A stretch of DNA of 64,000 nt from a virus: positions 1 to 64,000 of IMG/VR virus record IMGVR_UViG_3300008952_002707. One strand, written 5' to 3'. The notes beneath the pieces were generated by a model. It saw only the letters and a list, made by a program, of their open reading frames with translations, was not told where the DNA came from and did not search any database. The translations under genes and the position numbers were made by a program. Positions 7,212 through 16,885 of the stretch are shown one piece after another (the first letter of the stretch is position 1; every line of letters starts with the position of its first letter).

Positions 7212-8531
7212 ATGAGTCGTAAAAAAACTTATGTGCTGGACACCAGTGTATATTTAACAAACGCAGAATGCATTTATGCTTTTAAAAATAATGATATCCA
7301 CGTACCTCTTAAAGTATTTGAGGAAATAGACAAACACAAGAAGCGTCAAGATGCAGTTGGTGCGCAAGCAAGGAAGATCATCCGTATATGGGATGAGTTA
7401 AGGGGCACTGGATCGCTGGATAAGGGCGCCCGGATACGAAAAGGATTAGGTATAGTTAAATCTATCAGTGCTGCGGGTATAACACCTGAGGATCTGCCTT
7501 GCGATCTTGACATAAAAATTCCTGATCATCTGATTATTGCTACTGCCCTTAAAGCTCAACGGGAGAGTGACCGGAAGGTAATTCTAGTATCCCGGGACAT
7601 CAATATGCGCGTGATTGCGGATGCTGTTGGACTGACATCAGAAGACTTTCAGAACAATCAAGTCGTCGATACTAGTGAAAATATATTCACAGGATATACC
7701 ACGGTTTTAGTAGATGATCAGATAATTGATAGGTTCTATGAAAGACAGAGTGTGTATCTTGAGACGCCCGGGCTTTTCTCAAATCAATATGTTATGTTGG
7801 TTTCCAGCGCCAATGAGAAGAAGACTGCTTTAGGGAGATATGTTAATCAAGCAACTCCTTTGCGTCAATTAATAACAAGCAAGCAAAAGGTTTGGGGAAT
7901 CAAGCCTCGCAACAAAGAGCAGCAATTTCTTATGGACGCGCTGATGGACCCACGAATCCAGATTGTGACGGCCATCGGTAAGGCAGGGAGCGGTAAGACG
8001 ATCTGTGCGATCGCTGCAGGGCTCGAACAGACCATAGATGAGACTAGCCAAGAATACACCCGCGTAATCGTCTCACGACCCGTACAGCCCCTAGGAAAGG
8101 ACATTGGCTTCCTGCCGGGGACCATGGAGGAGAAGATGTCTCCCTGGTTGATGCCTATTCAAGATAATCTCCAATTTTTGATGGGAAATGATAAAATAAC
8201 CCTTGACATTTACATGCAAAAGGGTACAATAGAGATAGAAGCATTGACTTACATTCGTGGTCGCTCAATCTCAAATGCCTTTATCATAATTGATGAAGCA
8301 CAAAACTTGACAACTCACGAATTAAAGACTATAATAACAAGAGTGGGAGAAGGTACTAAAATCGTGTTGACCGGTGACGTAGAACAAATTGATAATGTTT
8401 ATATCGATGCAACGTCGAACGGCTTGACACATGCCGTTGAGAAGTTTAAGCGCTTCGAACTGGCTTCTCATATCACCCTGACTAAGGGTGAGAGATCAAA
8501 GGTTGCAACCTTCGCCGCAGAAAATTTGTGA
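7212..8531 (+). CDS. phoH: PhoH-family ATPase with N-terminal PIN domain
   Basis: A 439-residue protein of the full-length PIN-PhoH type. Residues 1-150 form a PIN nuclease domain with acidic sites (VLDTS Asp8 region, the FEEIDKH segment, and SRDINMRVIAD near the end). Residues about 235-439 are the PhoH ATPase: Walker A GKAGSGKT at 256-263, Walker B FIIIDEAQN with Asp361-Glu362, and the following LTGDVEQID sensor. In bacteria, such proteins couple RNA cleavage to helicase-like ATP hydrolysis; in marine phages phoH is very common with unresolved function. It is cytoplasmic. Confidence 0.93.
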   Translation: MSRKKTYVLDTSVYLTNAECIYAFKNNDIHVPLKVFEEIDKHKKRQDAVGAQARKIIRIWDELRGTGSLDKGARIRKGLGIVKSISAAGITPEDLPCDLDIKIPDHLIIATALKAQRESDRKVILVSRDINMRVIADAVGLTSEDFQNNQVVDTSENIFTGYTTVLVDDQIIDRFYERQSVYLETPGLFSNQYVMLVSSANEKKTALGRYVNQATPLRQLITSKQKVWGIKPRNKEQQFLMDALMDPRIQIVTAIGKAGSGKTICAIAAGLEQTIDETSQEYTRVIVSRPVQPLGKDIGFLPGTMEEKMSPWLMPIQDNLQFLMGNDKITLDIYMQKGTIEIEALTYIRGRSISNAFIIIDEAQNLTTHELKTIITRVGEGTKIVLTGDVEQIDNVYIDATSNGLTHAVEKFKRFELASHITLTKGERSKVATFAAENL

Positions 8532-8538
8532 GATTAAT

Positions 8539-8775
8539 ATGGAAAACGAAAACCCTGATTTAGAAAGACCAGTTGAAGGAAACACCGGGCTGCAACAGCT
8601 CGTTGTTAATTACATTGGCAACCGCTTAGATGCGCCGGAGGAGGTTACTGTTGATATGGCAGTACAGGTCTTCGCTGCAGAATTCCCGCAGTTTCTTATG
8701 GCAATTGCCGAAGAGAACTTCCTGCGAGGTTATCAACAAGCACTAGATGATGTAGAAGCAGCTGAAAAAAAATAA
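8539..8775 (+). CDS. small conserved T4-like phage protein
   Basis: A 78-residue acidic protein. I place the start at the ATG at 8539, after the PhoH stop, rather than at an upstream in-frame ATG inside phoH. The segment AAEFPQFLMAIAEENFLRGY is a pattern I recognise from small hypothetical proteins of marine T4-like phages, usually near phoH. It appears all-helical. Function unknown. Confidence 0.7.
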   Translation: MENENPDLERPVEGNTGLQQLVVNYIGNRLDAPEEVTVDMAVQVFAAEFPQFLMAIAEENFLRGYQQALDDVEAAEKK

Positions 8776-8781
8776 GGGCTG

Positions 8782-9405
8782 ATGGAATATTACATATACG
8801 ACGTCCCGGTATTCGTGACGGCGCCCTTAGAAGAGGGCGTCGACTTACCCGTATTTTGCCAAGAAGTCGAGGATATTTTACCTCATCGACTTTTGCACAA
8901 TATTGATGTTGTGTATATAGGGGCACTTAGCGCAGCACAGGGCAACCGAACTGCCGCGTATTCCAACGGCGCCATATATGTGTCTGTGTCCGAGCCTACT
9001 AACTTTGATATGTTAGAGAGCTTTGTTCATGAAGTGGCCCACTCTTTAGAGTCTAGGTATGGTATGTTTATTTATACTGATAACCTCATCAACGAATTTA
9101 AAGGAAAGCGCGAAAGACTGTTTCATCTATTGAGTGCTGAGGGGTTTCATACAAATCCGGTTTTATACGGGTTTACTGAATACAACGAAAAATTTGATAA
9201 TTTCCTTGCCAATGAAGTTGGCTACCCTACTCTGTTGTCTTTGACAATGGGACTATTTGTATCGCCATATGGCGCTACCTCTGTGCAAGAGTATTTTGCA
9301 AACGGATTCGAGAAGTATTTTCTCGACAACCCACGAACGGTGAGAGATATTTCACCGATTCTGTATAGAAAGATTGAAGAAATAATTAATGACGACGAAG
9401 CGTGA
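8782..9405 (+). CDS. HExxH metallopeptidase-like protein
   Basis: A 207-residue protein with HEVAHSLE (His83, Glu84, His87) and a downstream SVQEYFANGFEKYF segment in which Glu170 is a good third zinc ligand. This layout (HExxH, about 80 residues, then EYFA) is that of anthrax-lethal-factor-like zincins. There is no signal peptide, so it may act in the cytoplasm or be packaged. The end overlaps the nuclease gene by 17 bases. The target is unknown. Confidence 0.7.
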   Translation: MEYYIYDVPVFVTAPLEEGVDLPVFCQEVEDILPHRLLHNIDVVYIGALSAAQGNRTAAYSNGAIYVSVSEPTNFDMLESFVHEVAHSLESRYGMFIYTDNLINEFKGKRERLFHLLSAEGFHTNPVLYGFTEYNEKFDNFLANEVGYPTLLSLTMGLFVSPYGATSVQEYFANGFEKYFLDNPRTVRDISPILYRKIEEIINDDEA

Positions 9406-10171
9406 ACACATATCCTATTCTGAATTAAAGGATTGGGCTCAGTGCCCCCACTACCACAAGAAAGCCTGGATTGAAAAAATAGCCCCATTCGAAGGCAATG
9501 AATACACCGCCTTTGGTAGTGCCATCCACGATGTATGCGAGAAAAAGCTCCTCAAAGAGGATATCAACGAAGCAGAGGTGTTTCAGATTGGCTTTGCTAA
9601 GAGACTTCAAGACCTACTTGAAAAGAATATTGAGGTCAATCCTAGCAACGTTAAACAAATGAAAGTTGCTGGACCAGCAATCTTGACCGAAGTCGACGAC
9701 GCCTTAAAATCATATTTCGGAGAGTATGAAGTTTTTTCTTCTGAGGAGATGCTTTATGTGCCGATCGAAGACTTCAATATCTTTTTTAAAGGCTTCGTAG
9801 ATGCTGTTGTCAAAGTAGGAGACACCTATCACCTTTTCGATTGGAAGACTTGTTCCTGGGGCTGGGACTCACGAAAAAAGGCAGAAAAGCTAGTCACGTA
9901 CCAGTTAACCTTATACAAACATTTCTTCTGTCAGAAGCATAAAATCGACCCAACCAAGGTTGAAACACACTTTGCTTTGTTAAAAAGAACGGCTAAAAAA
10001 GACCGGGTAGAGATATTTAGAGTAACGAGCGGCGTACAAAAAACTGAAAATGCCCTTAAACTTCTCTATCAAGCAATTTATAATATCACTAAAAGATTTA
10101 CCATAAAGAATAGGCTGAACTGTCATAAGCCCTATCCGTGTAAATTGCTTAATACTGAACACTGCCCATAA
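9389..10171 (+). CDS. PD-(D/E)XK nuclease of the Cas4/RecB type with Fe-S cysteines
   Basis: A 260-residue nuclease. The active site is Asp138 in KGFVDAVV, Asp151-x-Lys153 in FDWKT, and Gln172 in YQLTLY, the RecB/Cas4 order. One cysteine near the N terminus (Cys19 in AQCPHY) and three at the C terminus (Cys245, Cys251, Cys259) match the 1+3 cysteine pattern that binds a 4Fe-4S cluster in Cas4 and AddB. It probably degrades or trims DNA ends during replication or recombination. No CRISPR genes are nearby. Confidence 0.85.
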   Translation: MTTKREHISYSELKDWAQCPHYHKKAWIEKIAPFEGNEYTAFGSAIHDVCEKKLLKEDINEAEVFQIGFAKRLQDLLEKNIEVNPSNVKQMKVAGPAILTEVDDALKSYFGEYEVFSSEEMLYVPIEDFNIFFKGFVDAVVKVGDTYHLFDWKTCSWGWDSRKKAEKLVTYQLTLYKHFFCQKHKIDPTKVETHFALLKRTAKKDRVEIFRVTSGVQKTENALKLLYQAIYNITKRFTIKNRLNCHKPYPCKLLNTEHCP

Positions 10172-10180
10172 GGAATAAAT

Positions 10181-11431
10181 ATGTCTGATAAAATTAAGAT
10201 CTTTACGATTAGTGACCACCCATTATCCCCTTCAGGAGTGGGGACTCAAACTAAATACATGATCGAAGGGATGCTGAAAACTGGAAAATACCAGTTTGTC
10301 TCCTTCGGAGGAGCTATCCAGCACCCCGACCACAATCCTCAACACACAGAAGAGTGGGGACAAGACTGGATCATCTGGCCCGTTGATGGCTACGGCGACG
10401 GCGACAAGGTTCGCGCCATGATACAAGCCCAAAAGCCAGATATTTTGTGGTTTATGACGGATCCCCGCTTTTATACGTGGCTGTGGGATATTGAAAACGA
10501 AATTCGAGCGCACATGCCAATGGTCTATTATCATGTTTGGGATAATTACCCTTATCCCAAGTTCAATAGACCGTTCTATCTGTCAAATGATCATGTAGCT
10601 TGCATCTCCAAGTTAACCCATGATATCGTTGAAACCGTAGCCCCCGAAGTGGACTCTTCGTATATACCTCACGCGGTAGATGGTAATATCTTCCGACCGC
10701 ACCCACCCCAGGATGTAAAAACATTCCGCCAGCAGCGCGGCTTGGATGATAAATTTGTTTGTTTTTGGAACAATCGTAATGCTCGCCGGAAACAATCCGG
10801 CACTCTCATTTTTTGGTTTAAGGACTTTCTCGATAGGGTGGGGCACGACAAGGCAACGCTGATTATGCATACAGATATCAAGGACCAACATGGTCAGGAC
10901 TTGGAAGCAATTATTCATGAATTGGGGCTTATCAATGGTGAGGTCCTATTCTCTCGGGAGAAAGTGGCACCTGAGGACTTAGCCATGGTCTATAACGGCG
11001 CAGATCTGACAATCAATATTTCAGATGCCGAAGGATTTGGTTTGTCGACATTAGAGTCTCTATCGTGCGGGACGCCAATTCTCGTCAATAAAACTGGGGG
11101 TCTACAAGACCAGATCACAGATGGCGAGACTGTCTTTGGGGTAGGGCTCGAACCTTCATCTAAAGCCATCATCGGCTCACAACAGGTTCCATATATCTAT
11201 GAGGATCGACTAAACCGAGAAGACTTCTTGGACGGTCTCACTGAATTATATGAGATGGGCGCCGAGAAGCGTGCAGAAATCGGGCTATTGGGTAGGGAAT
11301 GGACTGAGAAGACCTTCAATTTCGATACCTATATCCAGACCTGGGATGACCTATTCATGAAAATTGTAGATGAAAAGGGCTCCTGGGACACCAGAAAGGG
11401 CTATTCGCCCTATGAAGTTAGGACTTTTTAA
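10181..11431 (+). CDS. GT4-type glycosyltransferase
   Basis: A 416-residue GT-B glycosyltransferase. The N-terminal Rossmann half starts with a Gly-rich acceptor loop (SPSGVGTQT). The C-terminal donor half has DAEGFGLSTLESLSCGTP (about 281-298), the E-x7-E nucleotide-sugar binding motif of family GT4. It is the first gene of the glycan cluster and follows the nuclease by nine bases. Donor and acceptor cannot be read from the sequence. Confidence 0.88.
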   Translation: MSDKIKIFTISDHPLSPSGVGTQTKYMIEGMLKTGKYQFVSFGGAIQHPDHNPQHTEEWGQDWIIWPVDGYGDGDKVRAMIQAQKPDILWFMTDPRFYTWLWDIENEIRAHMPMVYYHVWDNYPYPKFNRPFYLSNDHVACISKLTHDIVETVAPEVDSSYIPHAVDGNIFRPHPPQDVKTFRQQRGLDDKFVCFWNNRNARRKQSGTLIFWFKDFLDRVGHDKATLIMHTDIKDQHGQDLEAIIHELGLINGEVLFSREKVAPEDLAMVYNGADLTINISDAEGFGLSTLESLSCGTPILVNKTGGLQDQITDGETVFGVGLEPSSKAIIGSQQVPYIYEDRLNREDFLDGLTELYEMGAEKRAEIGLLGREWTEKTFNFDTYIQTWDDLFMKIVDEKGSWDTRKGYSPYEVRTF

Positions 11432-12694
11432 ATGAAAAAGAAAATATTAATAAAGGCGCCTCTTTTATCGCGCTCCGGCTACGGAGAGCAATCCCGTTTT
11501 GCACTCCGGTCTCTACGTACACGAGAAGATCTCTTCGATATATATGTTCTCAATCTTAATTGGGGTGGTACAGGACAAATTGCTGAAAACTCCGAAGAGT
11601 CACAGTACATTAAGCGCTCCATCGAGAAGTTAACCGCTTATGCCAACTCCGCCGGCGGTCAGCCTACTTTTGATATTTCCCTGCAAATTACGGTTCCTAA
11701 TGAATTTGAAACGATCGCTCCGGTAAATATAGGATATACAGCAGGCATCGAAACTACTCGGGTCGCCGGAGAGTGGATCCAAAAATCCAATGCAGCTTGC
11801 GATAAGCTTATTGTTATTTCTAATCATTCTAAAAAGGTGTTTGAGCAAACAAAATATGATATACAAACTCCCGACGGTACACAAATGAAAGACTGGGGAC
11901 TTCAAGTACCCGTTGAAGTAGTAAATTATCCGGTCCGCGAACATGACGCCGAAGAACTTAATATCGATTTGGTGACAGACACAAATTATCTTTGTGTGGC
12001 TCAATGGGGCGTACGTAAAAATATGGAAAACACCATCAACTGGTTTGTAGAAGAGTTTAAAGACAACCCCGATGTGGGTCTTATAGTTAAAACAAATTCC
12101 GTCAAGGAGTCAATACTAGATCGAGAGCACACGACCGCAAGGCTAGCTGGACTTTTGGCTCAACACACAGATCGAAAGTGTAAAATCTATCTTCTTCATG
12201 GTGAAGTGTCCCCCGGACAGTTGACATGGCTGTACCAGCACCCTACCATGAAAGCGCTTATCAATATAGGGCACGGCGAGGGATTCGGCTTGCCCATGTT
12301 TGAGGCTGCCTATAATGGATTGCCTTTAATTACCGTCCCCTGGAGTGGCCAATTAGATTTTATTTGTAAGCCGAATAAGAATAAGAAGAACGTGCCAAAG
12401 ATAATTAAAGTAGATTATGATTTGAAGCCGGTTCAAGCAGAAGCAGTATGGAAAGGTGTTATCGAAGCCGAATCTATGTGGTGTTACGCGCGCGAAGCTT
12501 CTTACAAGAAGGCACTACGGGAGTCTCTAACAAAAGAGAAGCACTATAAAAAGGAAGCTGGAATACTACAAAAGCATATCCTCAAGAACTTCACAGCTGA
12601 AAAAATGTATGAACAGTTCAGGACTGCAATTTATGATCCTTCTCCCGAAGAGCTAGAGTGGCTTGAACAGATGGAAGACATCCAGATATTGTAA
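11432..12694 (+). CDS. GT4-type glycosyltransferase
   Basis: A 420-residue GT-B protein directly abutting the previous gene. SRSGYGEQSR near the N terminus is the acceptor-side loop, and GHGEGFGLPMFEAAYNGLP (about 278-296) is the E-x7-E donor motif. It resembles the preceding enzyme in plan but not closely in sequence, so the two are not a recent duplication. They probably add successive sugars. Confidence 0.85.
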   Translation: MKKKILIKAPLLSRSGYGEQSRFALRSLRTREDLFDIYVLNLNWGGTGQIAENSEESQYIKRSIEKLTAYANSAGGQPTFDISLQITVPNEFETIAPVNIGYTAGIETTRVAGEWIQKSNAACDKLIVISNHSKKVFEQTKYDIQTPDGTQMKDWGLQVPVEVVNYPVREHDAEELNIDLVTDTNYLCVAQWGVRKNMENTINWFVEEFKDNPDVGLIVKTNSVKESILDREHTTARLAGLLAQHTDRKCKIYLLHGEVSPGQLTWLYQHPTMKALINIGHGEGFGLPMFEAAYNGLPLITVPWSGQLDFICKPNKNKKNVPKIIKVDYDLKPVQAEAVWKGVIEAESMWCYAREASYKKALRESLTKEKHYKKEAGILQKHILKNFTAEKMYEQFRTAIYDPSPEELEWLEQMEDIQIL

Positions 12695-13527
12695 TGTCCG
12701 TATTGTTTATTGCTGATTTTTATAACGATCAGATAAACGGTGGCGGCGAAAATAATGACGCCGTCCTCATACAGGATTTAGAGTCCCGCGGTGTCGATAT
12801 TGAGCGGTGTTATAGTAATCAAGTTACCAGAGAACAGATAGATTCTCATGATTCTATTCTAGTTTCAAATTTTATACTTTTAAGTGATCAGTCAAAGACG
12901 TATTTAGCAAACAATGCCAATTACATTATATACGAACACGACCATAAGTATGTCTCCACGCGCGATCCCTCAAAGTTTCCCAATTTTAAAATACCACAGG
13001 ACCGCCTCGTAAATATAGAGTTTTATCAACGAGCTAAAAAGGTCGTTGTGTTGAGTCAAATATGTAAAGATGTCCTAGAGGATAATTTAGGGCTCACAAA
13101 TGTCCATAGCATCGGATCAAGCTTATGGTCAGCAAAAAAGTTTAGCTTTTTAAAATCTGTCTCTAAAGAAAAACACCAAAATGTAGCGATTGTTCAGTCG
13201 GGCAACCCTACGAAAGGCACACCCGCAGCCGTCCAATTTTGTAATGACCGCGATCTTGCGTTTGAGTTCATCGGTTCAAATGATCAGTATGAGTTTTTAG
13301 AGAATCTCGCACAGTTTCGAGCGCTCGTCTTTATCCCCCAAGTCCTGGAAACTTTTTGTCGTTTAGTGGCAGAAGCTAAAATGTTGGAATGCAATGTCTA
13401 TACTAACCCAAAACTTATAGGCATGATGAGCGAACCTTTTGCTACACAGTCCGGAGATGAATTAATAGAGACCCTTGAGGGGCAAGTTGGGAATGCCTTA
13501 GAATATTTTTATAAGTTATTGAAATGA
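12694..13527 (+). CDS. GT-B glycosyltransferase-like protein
   Basis: A 277-residue protein, shorter than a usual two-domain GT-B enzyme. NGGGENND near the N terminus resembles the acceptor loop. In the C-terminal part, LETFCRLVAEAKMLECN is in the place of the donor-binding E-x7-E motif (Glu of LET and Glu of AEA). It overlaps the previous gene by one base (TAATG) and the next by four (ATGA). Confidence 0.65.
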   Translation: MSVLFIADFYNDQINGGGENNDAVLIQDLESRGVDIERCYSNQVTREQIDSHDSILVSNFILLSDQSKTYLANNANYIIYEHDHKYVSTRDPSKFPNFKIPQDRLVNIEFYQRAKKVVVLSQICKDVLEDNLGLTNVHSIGSSLWSAKKFSFLKSVSKEKHQNVAIVQSGNPTKGTPAAVQFCNDRDLAFEFIGSNDQYEFLENLAQFRALVFIPQVLETFCRLVAEAKMLECNVYTNPKLIGMMSEPFATQSGDELIETLEGQVGNALEYFYKLLK

Positions 13528-14381
13528 CGATATTAATCACCGGAGCTGCAGGATTTATTGGAAGTTGTCTGGTGGATACATTCCCCGCAGATCAGCTTTT
13601 GCTGTGTGATCCCCGAGACGACAAAATGCTCAATCCAGATGCAGCAGTGGGTGCTATTGGTGATGGGGCAGTGACAGCCGTTTATCATATGGGCGCCATT
13701 TCATCAACTACGGTTACAGATTTGGTAAAAGTTACTCAAGAAAATATACTCTTTAGTAGCCGCCTTTTGGAAGCATGCCTAGAAAAAAATATCCCTTTTG
13801 TATATGCCTCCTCCGCCTCGGTATATGGCACCATAGTCGGACCCCATCGAGAGTGGCAGCCTATGAAACCAGTGAATTATTATGCCATTACCAAAACAGC
13901 ATTTGATATGATGGTTCGACAGAAGATTAAAGATATACCGACCGCTCGCATTGTGGGATTAAGGTACTTTAATGTCTACGGGCATCGAGAACACCATAAG
14001 GGAGATATGGCTAGCCCAGTTCATAAATTTATTCACCAAGCAATGGAGAGTAAGCAGATACAGATATTTGAGGGAAGTGATGGTTATCACCGCGACTTCG
14101 TGCATATCGAGGATGTAGTAAAAATGACGAAAGCCGCTGTAGATTTTGAATCGGATATCTATAATGTAGGAACTGGTATTCCACGTTCTTTCCTAGATGT
14201 TGCCAATATCATAGCCAAGAAGCTAGATGCCCAGGTAGTGGAGATACCGTTCCCAGAACATCTAAAAGGAAAATACCAGCGTAACACACAAAGCGATAAT
14301 GAGAAAATCACCCAGGCAGGCTACTCCACCATAAGAATTTCTTTGGAGGAGGGCATAGAAAAGGTACTAGCTAAACGATGA
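13524..14381 (+). CDS. hldD: ADP-L-glycero-D-manno-heptose 6-epimerase
   Basis: A 285-residue extended SDR enzyme that converts ADP-D,D-heptose to ADP-L,D-heptose, the donor used for LPS inner core. TGAAGFIGS is the NAD(P)-binding loop; catalytic YxxxK is Tyr120-Lys124 in YYAITK. The family fingerprint is clear: [20 protein letters not shown] and [15 protein letters not shown]. It is a little shorter than bacterial HldD (about 310). It overlaps the heptose adenylyltransferase gene, giving a heptose module. Confidence 0.9.
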   Translation: MTILITGAAGFIGSCLVDTFPADQLLLCDPRDDKMLNPDAAVGAIGDGAVTAVYHMGAISSTTVTDLVKVTQENILFSSRLLEACLEKNIPFVYASSASVYGTIVGPHREWQPMKPVNYYAITKTAFDMMVRQKIKDIPTARIVGLRYFNVYGHREHHKGDMASPVHKFIHQAMESKQIQIFEGSDGYHRDFVHIEDVVKMTKAAVDFESDIYNVGTGIPRSFLDVANIIAKKLDAQVVEIPFPEHLKGKYQRNTQSDNEKITQAGYSTIRISLEEGIEKVLAKR

Positions 14382-14776
14382 AGACGGTATTTGTAAATGG
14401 ATGCTTTGATATACTTCATCGAGGACATCTGGAGCTTTTTGCATACGCACGATCTCTGGGGGATCACCTTACGGTGGGCATCGATACGGACGAGAGAGTC
14501 CGAGAACTAAAAGGACCGCATCGACCGATTAATAGCGCGAACGATAGAGCCTATATATTATCACGGCTACAAGACATAGATCAAGTCAGACAATTTAATT
14601 CCAGAGAGGAACTAGAAAACTTAATAAAAGAACTCACTCCAGATATAATGGTAGTGGGTTCCGATTGGCAGGGGAAGGAAATAGTTGGCGGACACTTCGC
14701 CAAAGAGATTAGATACTTTAAGAGGATAGATGGATATTCAACAACCAGAATCATTGAAGGTCATCGTAATAGGTGA
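14378..14776 (+). CDS. heptose-1-phosphate adenylyltransferase (HldE C-terminal type)
   Basis: A 132-residue protein matching the adenylyltransferase half of Hld[17 protein letters not shown] with His14 and His17 (HxGH), [19 protein letters not shown], and GYSTTRII at the end as the second ATP motif. It would form ADP-D-glycero-D-manno-heptose from the 1-phosphate and ATP. In many bacteria this domain is fused to the kinase; here it is separate and placed before it, with a 47-base overlap in another frame. Confidence 0.88.
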   Translation: MKTVFVNGCFDILHRGHLELFAYARSLGDHLTVGIDTDERVRELKGPHRPINSANDRAYILSRLQDIDQVRQFNSREELENLIKELTPDIMVVGSDWQGKEIVGGHFAKEIRYFKRIDGYSTTRIIEGHRNR

Positions 14777-15518
14777 TGCTTGCATTGATAAATATCATTA
14801 TGGACACTGTGAACGACTGAGTCCAGAGGCACCTGTGCCTGTTTTGCGACACAACCATACTGAAGAACACGATGGGATGTGTTTAAATGTGGTGCGTAAT
14901 CTTATTTCTTTTGGCATTCGGCCAGATAAGAAACATAACACCGGCATTATTTCTAAAGAGCGCTTTGTAGATCTTAAAACAAAGCAACATCTTATCCGCT
15001 TCGACGTTGGCGAAACTGGGACCCACCGCCCCTTGAGTAAAGGCGCCACCCAGCGCCTTAATTTAGAAACCTATGATGCGGTGGTTATATCCGATTACAA
15101 CAAGGGCTTTATAACTGAAGAAAATGCTGATGATATCGCGAAGAGATGCCTAGAACACAAGATTCCTCTTTTCGTGGATTCGAAAAAAAAGGATTTAAGC
15201 TGTTTTGAGGGCGCCATTCTCAAGATAAATGAGAAAGAGTTCCTTGAGACGGTTCGATACCCTATAAAGTATGAGCTAGTGGTAACACTTGGCGCCGCTG
15301 GCGCAAGGTGGAACGGGGTACAGTTTGGGACGAAGCCCTGTGAGGTGTTTGATGTCTCTGGCGCAGGTGATACTTTCTTGGCTGCTCTGGTGGCCGAATA
15401 CCTTAAAACGAAATCGCTCGAAAAAGCTATAGATTTTGCCAACAAGTGCTCTAGAATTGTAGTGCAGCGATTTGGAACCTATAGTATTACAGAGGAAGAT
15501 GTGAGAAACTTAACATGA
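14730..15518 (+). CDS. heptose-7-phosphate kinase-like PfkB-family protein (HldE N-terminal type)
   Basis: A 262-residue ribokinase-fold protein. [27 protein letters not shown] follows the HldE kinase start, and [14 protein letters not shown] carries the PfkB anion hole and catalytic Asp214. It is shorter than the bacterial kinase domain (about 310-330): the segment after EEHDG lacks the usual GGAANVA-type loop and much of the lid region, with RFD resuming about residue 91. It may still be active or may be a reduced form. It completes the ADP-heptose module with its two upstream neighbours. Confidence 0.8.
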   Translation: MDIQQPESLKVIVIGDACIDKYHYGHCERLSPEAPVPVLRHNHTEEHDGMCLNVVRNLISFGIRPDKKHNTGIISKERFVDLKTKQHLIRFDVGETGTHRPLSKGATQRLNLETYDAVVISDYNKGFITEENADDIAKRCLEHKIPLFVDSKKKDLSCFEGAILKINEKEFLETVRYPIKYELVVTLGAAGARWNGVQFGTKPCEVFDVSGAGDTFLAALVAEYLKTKSLEKAIDFANKCSRIVVQRFGTYSITEEDVRNLT

Positions 15519-15838
15519 TAACTTATGTGTTTGATATCGACGGCACCATTTGCCATAATGAAAACAGCGATTATGAGAATTCAGTCCCCATGCAAGAGAG
15601 AATAGACAAAGTTAATCAACTCTACGATGCAGGACACACCATCATTTTCCATACAGCGCGAGGGATGGGACGAAGTAAGAATTCCCCTGCCTTCGCTTAT
15701 GCTAGCTTTTTTGAACTGACACAAGACCAACTCCATGCTTGGGGAGTAAAATACCATCGCCTGTTTATGGGGAAACCTGCAGGCAATTTTTATATTGACG
15801 ATAAGGGAATAAACGATAATGACTTCTTTACCAATTAA
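15515..15838 (+). CDS. small HAD-family phosphatase
   Basis: A 107-residue HAD protein: nucleophile motif FDIDGTIC (Asp7, Asp9), motif II FHTARGMG, then KPAGNFYIDDKG as motif IV acidic pair. There is no cap domain. Small HAD proteins of this type sit in capsule and LPS clusters; directly after the heptose kinase it could replace GmhB, which removes the 7-phosphate of heptose-1,7-bisphosphate. This assignment rests on context. ATGA overlap with the previous gene. Confidence 0.75.
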   Translation: MITYVFDIDGTICHNENSDYENSVPMQERIDKVNQLYDAGHTIIFHTARGMGRSKNSPAFAYASFFELTQDQLHAWGVKYHRLFMGKPAGNFYIDDKGINDNDFFTN

Positions 15839-16175
15839 GTTTGTACCAAAAGGTTGGGGCTTTGAAAAGTGGATTGTTAACTGCGAAGAATATTGCGGGA
15901 AGCTACTGTTTCTCGCCAAAGGGAAGCGTTGTTCCTGGCATTACCATAAACTCAAAGATGAGGTTTTCTATGTTCAGTCCGGACGCATTCTGGTAAAATA
16001 TTCGGAAAGTGATGTTCTCGCTGCAGCACAAGAGCAGATTTTAGAAAGAGGGGACAATTTCCACGTGTATCGAGGATTGCGCCACCAAATGATCGCTCTA
16101 GAGGACACCGAGTTATTTGAGTTTTCAACTCAACACTTTGACTCGGATAGTCATAGGATTATTAAAGGAGACTAA
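15819..16175 (+). CDS. cupin-domain protein
   Basis: A 118-residue single cupin. SWHYHKLKDEVFYVQSG gives the metal-binding HxH(x)n-E motif and GDNFHVYRGLRHQM the second motif His. It is similar in plan to sugar-phosphate isomerase cupins and to WxcM/FdtA-like sugar ketoisomerases. In this cluster, which has RmlA, RmlB and a DegT aminotransferase, a role in sugar isomerisation or binding is plausible. It overlaps the HAD gene by 20 bases. Confidence 0.75.
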   Translation: MTSLPIKFVPKGWGFEKWIVNCEEYCGKLLFLAKGKRCSWHYHKLKDEVFYVQSGRILVKYSESDVLAAAQEQILERGDNFHVYRGLRHQMIALEDTELFEFSTQHFDSDSHRIIKGD

Positions 16176-16177
16176 TT

Positions 16178-16885
16178 ATGCAAGATGTAAGCTCCCTAGA
16201 GATGAACTGGTTCGTTCAGCATTTAGAAGAAAAAACTCCATTTGGGTTCGCTCGCTTTAATGACGGAGAAATGATGGCAGTCGATAATGTCGGCTGCACC
16301 GTTGCTCGCGGCGACCAAGTGGTCGACGAGTCTCTTAGTAACGCACTCCACGAAGCCTTAATCTATAAACAGTCTCGCTACTATGTGGGAATTCCGTGCT
16401 CGCTCTGCTATCCTCGCCTCGCTGCACTCGCAAGGGAGTTGGTTGGCGATTATGATTATTTAACAAGAGCAGTAGCAACCACGAATAGAAATTGGAAGAC
16501 ATTTATTGATACGTTTCCTTCCCTGATGGAGGGGCGACGTATGATATGGGTAGGGGGGAATGATCAGAATCCAGAAGCCCTCAAGAACTTGGGTATCAAC
16601 GTGGGAAAGACTGCACTGGTCCCGCGTGTTAATAGCTGGAGTTTCTATGAAAAGATTTTTAACATGTTACCAGAATACTTCGAGCCCGGCGATGTGGTGG
16701 GGATTTCGTTGGGACCGACAGCCAGGGTCCTGGTACGACAATGGTTTGAAAAATACCCTGATCTTACTTTTATTGATATGGGGAGTAATCTCGATCCATT
16801 TACAAGAGATGTGTGGCACAACTGTCACAAGGGCTGGGAAGAAACTGGGTTTAATTTAACACAAAGATGCAAGGAGTGCAATTAA
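16178..16885 (+). CDS. GT-D type (DUF1792-like) glycosyltransferase
   Basis: A 235-residue protein. FARFNDGEMMAV at about residue 24 resembles the RFGDGE signature of the GT-D fold, first described for DUF1792 glucosyltransferases; the acidic DGE would bind metal and nucleotide sugar. VGISLGPTARVLVRQW and FIDMGSNLDPF towards the end also fit that fold. The acceptor is unknown. Assignment is by motif recognition. Confidence 0.65.
   Translation: MQDVSSLEMNWFVQHLEEKTPFGFARFNDGEMMAVDNVGCTVARGDQVVDESLSNALHEALIYKQSRYYVGIPCSLCYPRLAALARELVGDYDYLTRAVATTNRNWKTFIDTFPSLMEGRRMIWVGGNDQNPEALKNLGINVGKTALVPRVNSWSFYEKIFNMLPEYFEPGDVVGISLGPTARVLVRQWFEKYPDLTFIDMGSNLDPFTRDVWHNCHKGWEETGFNLTQRCKECN

Noticed and set aside
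9389-10171. Cas4 of a CRISPR system
   Set aside because: No other cas gene or repeat array is in the window; Cas4-like nucleases with Fe-S cysteines are common in phage replication modules.
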